A DNA stretch of 64,000 nucleotides from Sphingopyxis sp. MSC1_008. GTDB taxonomy: Bacteria > Pseudomonadota > Alphaproteobacteria > Sphingomonadales > Sphingomonadaceae. The notes under the pieces are model-generated. The model did not search any database and was not told where the DNA came from. It saw nothing but the letters and a program-made list of their open reading frames with translations. This document shows, in pieces, positions 8,296 through 15,886 of the stretch (position 1 is its first letter; each line of letters begins with the position of its first letter). A program made the position numbers and the translations under genes. The stretch covers positions 124,001-188,000 of the forward strand of contig NZ_JALPRD010000005.1 of the NCBI RefSeq assembly GCF_023197165.1, read 5' to 3'.

Positions 8296-9306
8296 TCAGC
8301 CGACTTCGCGGCCCCAGATCGCTTCGCCACACCAGGCGTTGCCGTCGACATATTCGATCGAAGGCGTGCGATCGTCCGCAAGGAAGATCGGGCCGTCGAG
8401 GTCGACGATGTCGCAGAGCTGTCCGACGATGAACGCCGGCGCCATCGCGAGGCTGGAGCCGACCATATTGCCGACCATCACGCCGAGCCCGAGTTCGCGG
8501 GCGCGCCTTGCAATGGCGAGGCCCTCGGTGAGCCCGCCGCATTTATCGAGCTTGATGTTCACGACGTCGAAACGGCCGACCAGCCCGTCGACATCGGCCA
8601 GCGTCAGTGCGCTTTCGTCGGCGGCGATGGGGATCGGGCATTGATAGCCGTCGAGGTCAGCCTCGCGGCCGCGCGCGAGTGGCTGTTCGAGCAATTTGAC
8701 GTCGGCGGCGACGAGCGCCGCAACCAGCGCGTCGAGATCGCCGATCGCGAAACCCTGATTGGCATCGACGCCGATCCAGCATTCGGGCCGCGCCGCGCGT
8801 ACCGCCTGCACGCGGGCGATATCGACGTCGAGATCGCCGGTGAGCTTGAGCTTGAGCGCGCGCGCTTGCGCATAGTGCCGCGCGCCGTCGGCCATCACGT
8901 CGGGATCGTCGGCGCCGAGTGTGAAGGTGGTACGGAGCGGGCGCGGTTCGGCGACGCCAGCGAGTTCCCATACGGGCACGCCGCTTCGCCGCGCTTCGAG
9001 TTCCCACAAGGCGCAGTCGAGCGCATTGCGCGCGCCGCCCGCGGGGAGCAGCGTCTGCAACTGCTCGCGCGTCACGCCGGCCTCGACCGAGGCGCGGACG
9101 CTTTCGATCGCGGCCGTCATCGTGGGCACATCGTCGCCGAGGTAATAGACTCCCGACGCCTCGCCGCGCCCGCTGTGCTCGCCGTCGGAAAGCGTGACGA
9201 GGACCACGGGCGTGTCGGTGAAAACATGCCCCGAGATGCGAAACGGCTTGGCCAGCGGGAGCGATTCAATCGCGAGGTCGAGCGAGAGGGGGGTAAGCGT
9301 CGTCAT
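8296..9306 (-). CDS. dgcA: Enolase-superfamily dipeptide epimerase / N-acetyl-D-glutamate racemase-like (DgcA family)
   Basis: 336 residues, the usual length for the muconate-lactonising-enzyme subgroup. Visible catalytic residues are the KxK acid-base pair (Lys152, Lys154 in LKLKLTGD), metal ligands Asp181 (GVDANQ), Glu207 (LLEQPL) and Asp230 (AADES), and the opposite base Lys252 (NIKLDKCGG). This is the signature of L-Ala-D/L-Glu-type dipeptide epimerases, which invert an alpha carbon next to an amide. Members paired with a DUF1611 protein have been described as N-acetyl-D-Glu racemases (DgcA) in a D-glutamate pathway. A DUF1611 gene heads this same operon, which is why I favour that role over a generic dipeptide epimerase. 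No signal peptide; cytoplasmic. Confidence 0.82.
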   Translation of the reverse strand: MTTLTPLSLDLAIESLPLAKPFRISGHVFTDTPVVLVTLSDGEHSGRGEASGVYYLGDDVPTMTAAIESVRASVEAGVTREQLQTLLPAGGARNALDCALWELEARRSGVPVWELAGVAEPRPLRTTFTLGADDPDVMADGARHYAQARALKLKLTGDLDVDIARVQAVRAARPECWIGVDANQGFAIGDLDALVAALVAADVKLLEQPLARGREADLDGYQCPIPIAADESALTLADVDGLVGRFDVVNIKLDKCGGLTEGLAIARRARELGLGVMVGNMVGSSLAMAPAFIVGQLCDIVDLDGPIFLADDRTPSIEYVDGNAWCGEAIWGREVG

Positions 9307-9326
9307 CGAATTATCCTTCGGTGGGC

Positions 9327-10766
9327 TCAGGGCGCGGGAGCCGCGGGCGCGAGTGCCGCCGCGATCTGCGAGAGATATTTGTTCCAGTCGAATGCTTGCC
9401 CCTCGGGGGTCCAGCCGAGGCGGACGATCACGGCATCCTGCGACGGGATCGCCGCGACGATCTGGAAGCTATGCCCGCGCGCCATCACGGTATCTTCGGG
9501 CAGGTCGGGGTAGAGCTTGCGGCGCTCGCCTACGGCTTCGGCATGGTTCAGCCAGAGCTGCGCGCCATAAACGGGGCGCGGCGCTGCCTTGGTCGGGGTT
9601 ACCGCAAAATCGAGCCATTGCTTCGAGAGCAATTGCTTGCCCCCGGCCCTGCCCTTGTTGAGATGCAGCAGCCCGTAACGCGCCCAGTCGCGCGCGGTGG
9701 CATAGGCGTAGGAACTGCCGACCTGCACGCCCGCTTCGTCGGGCTCTATCAGCGCGCTGGTCATGCCCGTGGGCTCGAACAGCCGCTTTTGCGCAAAGCG
9801 CGTCATGCCCTCCAGCGTGCCGCCGGTCGCCTGAAACACGATGCGTGAGAGGATGTTGGTGGTGCCCGACGAATAGCTCCAGTTCGTGCCGGGCGCGTCC
9901 TTCAGCGGCAAAGCCGCCGCCATCGCACCCATGTCGCCCGCCTCGAACAACATCTTGATCGAGTCATTGCCGGGAACATAGCTTTCGCTGAAAGTCAGGC
10001 CGCTCGACATCGTGAGCAACTGGCGCAGCGTGATCTTTGCGCGCGGATCGCCCTCGCCCCGCCATTCGGGAACCGGCGCCGGATCGTCGAGCTTCAGGAC
10101 ACCGTCATCGACCAGCAGGCCGACCAGCGTTCCCATGATGCTCTTCGACGCCGACCAGCCGAGCAGTTCGGTATTGCGGTCGAACCCTGGCGCATAGCGT
10201 TCGGCGACGATCGCCCCGCCCTGCACGACGACGATCGCGCGGGTGTCGGGGTAGCCGCCTTTATTCTGCTCGTCGAAGGCGGCGCTCACCGCCTGGTCGA
10301 GCGCTGCGCGGTTGAGCTTCGCCTCTGCCGCCGAGGCAAGCTTGGCCACCGGCGCGTCGCCGATCGGCCAAGGCTTTGCGGCGTTCCCGCGCGTCGGCTT
10401 GAGCTTCGCCGCTTGCGCGTCGAGCACAGTCGTCGAAACATCGCCGGTCAGCAGGGTGCAACCCGCGACGGGACGATACAGCGCGGTGCGCGTCGCGGCG
10501 CCGAGCGCCGATGCGGTGACCATGCGCGCCTTGCGGTCGACCGCCAGCGTCACCGCCGTCATGAACGGCGCGAACGCGTGGATGTCGTCGCGCAGCACAT
10601 CGGCCTCGGCGCGCTCCGCCACGAAAATGCTGGCGCAGGCGATCTGCGCTGACACGGCAGTACCGAGGTCTTCAGGCTTCGAAATCGGCGGGGCGGCGGC
10701 GAAGGCCGGCGCCGAAACGGCAAGCGCAAGGCCGGTGAGGCAGAGGCTCGAATACTTCCGTACCAT
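9327..10766 (-). CDS. Exported serine hydrolase, class C beta-lactamase family
   Basis: 479 residues from the ATG at 10766, two bases after the upstream stop codon; a TTG at 10781 is an alternative start with a poorer context. A signal peptide (SLCLTGLALAVSAPAFA) precedes an N-terminal domain of about 150 residues and then the beta-lactamase fold. SASK contains the nucleophile (Ser205) and general base (Lys208), and YSS (298-300) replaces the usual YxN. The C-terminal RGHSFQIV probably supplies the third motif. This 6-aminohexanoate-dimer-hydrolase/EstB-like layout fits amide or ester hydrolysis rather than antibiotic resistance. It sits between the D-aminoacylase and the epimerase in the operon and lacks the C-terminal membrane helices of the two longer paralogues. 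Confidence 0.85.
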   Translation of the reverse strand: MVRKYSSLCLTGLALAVSAPAFAAAPPISKPEDLGTAVSAQIACASIFVAERAEADVLRDDIHAFAPFMTAVTLAVDRKARMVTASALGAATRTALYRPVAGCTLLTGDVSTTVLDAQAAKLKPTRGNAAKPWPIGDAPVAKLASAAEAKLNRAALDQAVSAAFDEQNKGGYPDTRAIVVVQGGAIVAERYAPGFDRNTELLGWSASKSIMGTLVGLLVDDGVLKLDDPAPVPEWRGEGDPRAKITLRQLLTMSSGLTFSESYVPGNDSIKMLFEAGDMGAMAAALPLKDAPGTNWSYSSGTTNILSRIVFQATGGTLEGMTRFAQKRLFEPTGMTSALIEPDEAGVQVGSSYAYATARDWARYGLLHLNKGRAGGKQLLSKQWLDFAVTPTKAAPRPVYGAQLWLNHAEAVGERRKLYPDLPEDTVMARGHSFQIVAAIPSQDAVIVRLGWTPEGQAFDWNKYLSQIAAALAPAAPAP

Positions 10767-10768
10767 CC

Positions 10769-12397
10769 TCAGACGCCGCAACTATGCCGCAGCACCGCGC
10801 CCGCCTTGGCGCCGGTGTGCTTGCCGTTCGCGACCGTGACGACGCCGTTGACGATCACCGTCTCGATCCCCGTTGGCGACGCGGTGGGCTTTTCCCAGCT
10901 CGCGACATCGTCGAGCTTGTCGAGATCGAAGACGACGATATCGGCACGCATCCCGTCACGGATCAGCCCGCGGTCGGTGAGCCCCATGCGCTGCGCCGGC
11001 CAGCCGGTCATCTTGCGCACCGCATCCTCGAGCGACAGTATCGGACGGCGCTTCACATATTCGGCGATGATGCGCGGGAAGGTACCATAAGCGCGCGGAT
11101 GCGGCAGGCCGAGCGCGTCCATCTCGCCCGCTTTTTCGGATGCCGCGGCGTCGCTGCCGATGCTGACCCACGGCTGTTTGATCGCGGTTTCGATGTCTTG
11201 CTCGTTCATCATGAAATAGAGCGCGACCGAACGGTTCGGCAGCCCTTCGAGCAAGATATCCCACGCCACATCGGCGGGATCGCGGTTCAGCGCCTTGCCG
11301 ATCTCGGCGAGGCTCTTGCCGTGATACGGCCGGTATTTGTCGCTGAAGCCGTTGGCGAGCCGCACATTGGCGAAACCGCCCGATGCGTGGACGAGGTTCG
11401 ACCAGCCGGGCATCGAGCCCGCGGCGACCTCCTTCTTCATCCGCTCGCGTACCTTGGGATCGCGCAGCCGTTCAATCCCCTTTTGCACGCCGTCGGCCCA
11501 CACCCAGCTCGGCGCGATGATCTCGAGCCCGGTGCCGCCCGCGGTATAGGGATAGAGGTCCGCCGCGACATCGACGCCGCGCGCGCGCGCCGCGTTGATC
11601 GTCGCCACCGCCTGCGGCATCAGCTTGCCCCAGCCGGGGGCATAAGCGGCTTTGAGATGGAAAATCTCGACCTTCACCCCGCCCTTCTCGCCGATCTCGA
11701 TCGCTTCCTCGATCGCCTTGACCAGCCCCTCGCTCTCGTCGCGCATATGGGTGGCGTAGAAACCGTCGCACTGCGCCGCGACCTTCGCGAGCGTAACGAG
11801 GTCCGCCGTCGTCTGGAAACTGCTCGGCGGATAGATCAGCGCACTGGTGATGCCGAACGCGCCATTCTCCATCGCGATCTTCACCTCGCGGCCCATCGCC
11901 TCGAGTTGCGCCGGGGTCGGTTGCCCGGCGCCGTCGCCCATTACCTTCACCCGCGCCTGTGTCGCCGAATAATAGGTGCCGTAGTTGACCGAGATGCCCT
12001 GCTGTTCGAGCGTCTTGAAATGCGCCGGAATTTCGGCGGCCTCGGCGGGCGGGCCACCTTCGCCGGCGATGACGGTGGTCACGCCCATCAAGAGCTTGTT
12101 CTCGGCCGCGCCGTTTTTGAGCAGCACACGCCCCGACTGGTCCATCATGTCGATGAAGCCGGGCGAGACATAACGACCCTTCGCGTCGATTTCCTTGGTG
12201 CCGCGCCCTGCGACGCGGCCGATGCGCACGACGCGGCCGTCCTTGACCGCGACATCGGCACTGACCCACGGGCTGCCCGCGCCATCGAGCACGCGGCCGC
12301 CGCGGATCACGATGTCATATTCGGGCGCCGGGGTGTTCGCGGCGAGCAGCAGCGGTAACATCGATAGGGCACCAAAGAGGATCTTACGCTTCATCAT
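10769..12397 (-). CDS. Exported N-acyl-D-amino-acid deacylase family amidohydrolase with altered metal motif
   Basis: 542 residues with a signal peptide (KILFGALSMLPLLLAA). Length and overall layout match the D-aminoacylase (AmdA) family, which releases free D-amino acids from N-acyl-D-amino acids or D-peptides: MGVTTVIAGEGG, EIFHLKAAYAPGWG, DLYPYTAGGTGL, SIGSDAA and HPRAYGTFPR are all in place. The odd feature is the first metal motif: where classical enzymes have GFIDxHTHDD, this one reads GFIDMMDQSG (residues 80-88), so HxH is lost, and the family NCG cysteine position is EGG. Related subgroups with a QS motif here may use a single metal. It is a deacylase-like amidohydrolase by context, with activity less certain than the fold. 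Signal, operon and GAGG ribosome site support the start. Confidence 0.8.
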   Translation of the reverse strand: MMKRKILFGALSMLPLLLAANTPAPEYDIVIRGGRVLDGAGSPWVSADVAVKDGRVVRIGRVAGRGTKEIDAKGRYVSPGFIDMMDQSGRVLLKNGAAENKLLMGVTTVIAGEGGPPAEAAEIPAHFKTLEQQGISVNYGTYYSATQARVKVMGDGAGQPTPAQLEAMGREVKIAMENGAFGITSALIYPPSSFQTTADLVTLAKVAAQCDGFYATHMRDESEGLVKAIEEAIEIGEKGGVKVEIFHLKAAYAPGWGKLMPQAVATINAARARGVDVAADLYPYTAGGTGLEIIAPSWVWADGVQKGIERLRDPKVRERMKKEVAAGSMPGWSNLVHASGGFANVRLANGFSDKYRPYHGKSLAEIGKALNRDPADVAWDILLEGLPNRSVALYFMMNEQDIETAIKQPWVSIGSDAAASEKAGEMDALGLPHPRAYGTFPRIIAEYVKRRPILSLEDAVRKMTGWPAQRMGLTDRGLIRDGMRADIVVFDLDKLDDVASWEKPTASPTGIETVIVNGVVTVANGKHTGAKAGAVLRHSCGV

Positions 12398-12439
12398 TCA
12401 TCTCCCTGTCGCCAGCCGGGGGACTGACGGTTTTTGCTT

Positions 12440-13519
12440 TCATTTCTTTGCGGTCGCCTGCGCATCGGCGCGTACCTCGCCCACGACCTCGCGAACCGCG
12501 GCGATCACGACTTCGGGGCGATCGACCTGGATATAATGGGTCGCATCGGGCACGATCTGCTGACGCCCGCGCGTCGAAAAGGCTGCCTGCTCGGTGTGGA
12601 GTGTCTTCCATTCCTGCTTGAAGCGGTCGCCCTCTTCGGCCTTCAGCCCCAGTCCTTTGAGCTGCTCGGGCTTCATTGGAGCCATCGCGGTGAGCACGAC
12701 CAGCGGCCGGTTTCCGAAACTGTGAACCGCGCGCGCCTGATCCATCGTGCGGTCGAAGCCATCGAGTTCGGAGGCCGAACCGCGTATCGACGTGCTGGCA
12801 TAGGCGGCCGATTTGACGAGCGCGTCGCCGAGCCTTTTGGTCTCGGCCGGGGTCCGAAGCTTCGGCTTGTCCCCGCGCGCGATGACGAAGCGGACGATGC
12901 CGGTCCACGCCAGGGCCTTGGCCGTGTGGATCAGCGTCGACGCGCGCTTGGGATGAACGTCGATGCTCACGACTTTCCCGAGCCGCGCGATCTGGTCGGG
13001 GTGCGACGGATCGACCATCACCAGCCCGGCGACCTGTTCGCCATATTTGCCCACATAAGTGCGCGTGTACGGCCCGCCGATCGAGTGGCCGACGAGGACG
13101 AGCGGGTCGGATATCCCCGCCCCCTTGAGCAGCTTGTGCAGATCCTCGGTCACCGCAGCAGCGTCCTGCGGCGTATCCTTGGCGTCGCTCCACATGATGC
13201 CCGCGCGGTCATAGGCGCAGGTGCGCGTGAAGCTGGCAATCTCGTCATGGACCAGCGTCCAGTCGGTCGTCCCGCCGGTGCCGAGGCCCGATTCCAGGAT
13301 GACCGTCGGCGATCCGGTGCCGCGGCAATCGATATGCATCTTGCGCCCGCCGATATCGACCAGCTTTCCGGGCGGCGGGTAGTTCGCCGCGGCGTTCTTG
13401 CGCCCCAGCGCCTCATAGATCGCGCCGACCACAACGAGCAGCACCAACAGCGCGAGCAAGCCCAGCAAGATGCGCTTCACCCAGCGCCGGACCCGCGCCC
13501 AGCCAGTTACTTTCGTCAC
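12440..13519 (-). CDS. Membrane-anchored alpha/beta hydrolase
   Basis: 359 residues from a GTG at 13519 that overlaps the upstream stop as GTGA; longer in-frame extensions run antisense-like through the transporter gene and are rejected. One membrane helix (about 17-34) follows a basic stretch, so the domain is probably periplasmic on an N-terminal anchor. The hydrolase fold has the oxyanion region ILESGLGTGG, the nucleophile elbow GHSIGG (Ser146), MVDPSHP after strand 6 and the catalytic histidine in PDATHYIQVD. This resembles Pro iminopeptidase-like or general esterase members. Coupled translation with the YkvI transporter and its place in a peptide and D-amino-acid operon favour an amidase or esterase acting on N-acyl or peptide substrates (inference). 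Confidence 0.85.
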   Translation of the reverse strand: MTKVTGWARVRRWVKRILLGLLALLVLLVVVGAIYEALGRKNAAANYPPPGKLVDIGGRKMHIDCRGTGSPTVILESGLGTGGTTDWTLVHDEIASFTRTCAYDRAGIMWSDAKDTPQDAAAVTEDLHKLLKGAGISDPLVLVGHSIGGPYTRTYVGKYGEQVAGLVMVDPSHPDQIARLGKVVSIDVHPKRASTLIHTAKALAWTGIVRFVIARGDKPKLRTPAETKRLGDALVKSAAYASTSIRGSASELDGFDRTMDQARAVHSFGNRPLVVLTAMAPMKPEQLKGLGLKAEEGDRFKQEWKTLHTEQAAFSTRGRQQIVPDATHYIQVDRPEVVIAAVREVVGEVRADAQATAKK

Positions 13520-14673
13520 GTCACATTCCCCTGCACGGCGGGTTGAAGCTCTTGTTTCTGCCTGCGAACCAGCCGGTACAGGCCGACCGTCAGCAATGGT
13601 GCGACATAGACGGCGAGGAACACCCAAGACAGAAAGCGATAGCCGCTGGCAATCAGCGTCACGAGGCCGAACCGGTCGGCGAGGAACATGCATCCGATCA
13701 GCAGCGCGCCGGCGATGCCCGCCCGGGCCCGCTTGCCGAGCGGTCCATGACCGCGCGACCGGCGCGCGGCATCGACGCGCTCATTGATCGCGTGGACCGA
13801 ACCCGCTCCGCTTTCGAGCAGCGCCGCAAAGATCATGAACTGGAACAATAGGTGGAACAGCGGCATTTCGAGTTGCCGCAGCATGAAGTCCGACGGCAAA
13901 GTCTCGCCCATGATGCCCGGGTAGAAGGCGATCATCGCGACGAAGAAGAGGATCGCGGGCGCCATCGCGAGCGGTCCGGCGATCAAGCCCGAGACCACCG
14001 CGTCGCGCTGGCTGGTCAGATGGCGGATCACGGGCAGGATCACGACCGCGCCGATGACATTATATCCGGTATAGGTCAGCCCGCCGAGGATCCAGCCGTC
14101 GGACGGCGCCGGAATGGCGAAACGTGCCGCAATCTCGTCGCCGAAACTGCTCAGCGCAAAGACCATGAACAGCGCGTAGACGCCGTAGAGCAGGAACGAG
14201 ACATATTTGAACAGGCCCTCGACCGACGCGTTGCCGAAGGTCACGAACAGCGCGATCGAGGCCGCGAGGAACGCGGTTCCGGCGAGCGGCGGCCAACCGA
14301 AGATCGACGCGCCGATCTCGCCCGCCGCGGCGCCGAACACCGCGAGCACGAGCGTCACGAGGAGGACATAACCGATCTCGAACAGGATCCAAGCGCGCCC
14401 CAGAAGCCCTTCGAAAAAGCTGCGATAATCGAACGCGCCAATCGCGCGCGCGAACGCGAAGGTCGTGGCGCAGATGATGCTCCAGAGCACCATCGCGAGC
14501 AGCATGGCGGCCAATCCGCCCCACGGCCCACTCGGCAGGAAAAATTCCGCGAGCTCGCGTCCGGTGGCGTATCCGCCGCCGATCACGACGGCCTTGAAGG
14601 CGAAACCCGGCAACAGAAAACGCTGGAACCACGAGGATCCCGCCGCGGCTGCCGGGGTGGCCGCTGCGCTCAT
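13516..14673 (-). CDS. YkvI-family membrane transporter
   Basis: 385 residues with about ten hydrophobic helices and no signal peptide. The N-terminal FAFKAVVIGGGYATGRELAEFF, GLTYTGYNVIGAVVILPVI and AINERVDAARRSRGHG segments are characteristic of the uncharacterised YkvI family, which is related to the amino acid/cation symporters of the LeuT-like superfamily. The start codon overlaps the stop of the DUF1611 gene (ATGA) and its own stop overlaps the hydrolase GTG, so the three are translationally coupled. A plausible role is uptake of the amino acid or N-acyl amino acid processed by the operon; no transport substrate is known to me for this family. Confidence 0.85.
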   Translation of the reverse strand: MSAAATPAAAAGSSWFQRFLLPGFAFKAVVIGGGYATGRELAEFFLPSGPWGGLAAMLLAMVLWSIICATTFAFARAIGAFDYRSFFEGLLGRAWILFEIGYVLLVTLVLAVFGAAAGEIGASIFGWPPLAGTAFLAASIALFVTFGNASVEGLFKYVSFLLYGVYALFMVFALSSFGDEIAARFAIPAPSDGWILGGLTYTGYNVIGAVVILPVIRHLTSQRDAVVSGLIAGPLAMAPAILFFVAMIAFYPGIMGETLPSDFMLRQLEMPLFHLLFQFMIFAALLESGAGSVHAINERVDAARRSRGHGPLGKRARAGIAGALLIGCMFLADRFGLVTLIASGYRFLSWVFLAVYVAPLLTVGLYRLVRRQKQELQPAVQGNVT

Positions 14674-15716
14674 GCGAGACAGCTATCCACCAGACGCGCG
14701 AACGCTTCGCCGCCACGGATCGGGTCGGCGACCGGAAGGCCGAGCCGTTCGCTTTCGGCCGCCATCAGCGCAATGGCCTCTTCCTCGCCCAGATGCGCGG
14801 TGTTGAAGGAAACACCCGCGCAACGGATCGCCGGATTGGTCCGCGCGCCAAGCCGCAGGTTGAGATCGATCGTTTCCTCGATGCTCGGCAAGCTGTAGCC
14901 GGGGGAACCCAGTATCTCTTCGCGGCCAGGCTCGTGGCACACGACGATCACGTCGGGCTGGCTTCCGTGGAGCAGGCCCAGCGATACCGCGGCATAGGCG
15001 GGATGGAACAGCGACCCCTGCCCTTCGACGACATCCCAGTGATCATCCGCCGCGTCGGGACTTACCATCTCAGCCGCACCGGCCTCGAAATCCGAGACGA
15101 CCGCGTCCATCGGCACACCGCCACCGGCGATCATGATGCCGGTCTGTCCCGTCGCGCGGAAATCGGCGTCGACGCCGCGGTCGGCAAAAGCGCGCGCTAG
15201 GGCAAGCGCCGTATATTTCTTGCCCAGCGCGCAGTCGGTTCCGACGGTGAGCAGCCGCTTGCCGCTCCGCTTGCGGCCTGTGCCAACCGGCAGACCAGCG
15301 GGCGGATGGCGCACGTCGATCAGCTGGCGACCGAGGCGCTGTGCGCGCGCGGCGAGTTCGGGCATCTCGGCCAGCCGCATGTGCATGCCGCTGACGATAT
15401 CGAGTCCGGCATCGAGCGCTTCGAAGAGCGCGGGCATCCAGCTTTCGGGAATCACCCCGCCGCTGTTCGCGACGCCGATGAGCAGCGAACGCGCGCCCCG
15501 TGCCTTCGCCGCTGCGGGTGCAAGCTGTTCCAGCCCCGCGCTGACCGTCGCACCCGGCAAAGCATATTCGCCGACACATTTCTCGGGCGCCCAGTCGCGA
15601 AGACCGAAAGCGGTCTTCGCATAGCCGCGCACCGTCGTGTCCCCGAGGAACAGCAGATAGGGCTGGGGCAATTGCAATGCGCCGGCGGCGATATCGAGGG
15701 AAGTTTGAATGTTCAC
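14670..15716 (-). CDS. dgcN: DUF1611 family protein, DgcN-like D-glutamate N-acetyltransferase
   Basis: 348 residues from a GTG at 15716; an in-frame ATG at 15767 with a short AGGA would add 17 residues. The family N-terminus PYLLFLGDTTVRGYAKT and IGVANSGGVIPESW are followed by a P-loop-like nucleotide or CoA site (GTDCALGKKYTA, residues 159-170), the TGQTG motif, VVEGQGSLFHPAY and a C-terminal Rossmann-like half. DUF1611 proteins paired with an enolase-superfamily racemase have been shown to acetylate D-Glu (DgcN), the first step of a route D-Glu to N-acetyl-D-Glu to N-acetyl-L-Glu to L-Glu. The partner is present in this operon. Specificity for glutamate rather than another D-amino acid is inference. 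This is the first gene of the operon, behind an AT-rich promoter. Confidence 0.83.
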   Translation of the reverse strand: MNIQTSLDIAAGALQLPQPYLLFLGDTTVRGYAKTAFGLRDWAPEKCVGEYALPGATVSAGLEQLAPAAAKARGARSLLIGVANSGGVIPESWMPALFEALDAGLDIVSGMHMRLAEMPELAARAQRLGRQLIDVRHPPAGLPVGTGRKRSGKRLLTVGTDCALGKKYTALALARAFADRGVDADFRATGQTGIMIAGGGVPMDAVVSDFEAGAAEMVSPDAADDHWDVVEGQGSLFHPAYAAVSLGLLHGSQPDVIVVCHEPGREEILGSPGYSLPSIEETIDLNLRLGARTNPAIRCAGVSFNTAHLGEEEAIALMAAESERLGLPVADPIRGGEAFARLVDSCLA

Positions 15717-15799
15717 GTCTTTCACCAAAAATCCGAAGCGAGGCAGAATCGGGCGCCGTCGCGGCATCGATCCTGCACCTGCTTCTGTTGACCTGTTTG

Positions 15800-15830
15800 A
15801 GACATTATTTTCAAATTTTGATAATTGCAA
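15800..15830 (-). promoter_or_regulatory. AT-rich control region of the DgcN operon with TCAAA-T-TTTGA dyad
   Basis: A sharply AT-rich patch about 90-110 bases upstream of the GTG of the first operon gene. It contains the dyad TCAAATTTTGA (15811-15821) framed by the ATTAT/ATAAT inverted pair (15804-15808, 15821-15825), and the 8-mer ATTTTCAA also found in the TonB receptor promoter. Probable promoter and operator; no precise -35/-10 assigned. Confidence 0.45.
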
Positions 15831-15886
15831 TACGATTGGAGAAGTTTCTTTTGCTGGCGGGCCGGCGCGCGGCCCGCCGTCCTTGA

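Noticed and set aside
15856-15878. Hairpin GGCGGGCCG-N5-CGGCCCGCC after the serine hydrolase stop
   Set aside because: Good stem, but the minus-strand 3' flank is A-rich, not T-rich, so I do not call it an intrinsic terminator.
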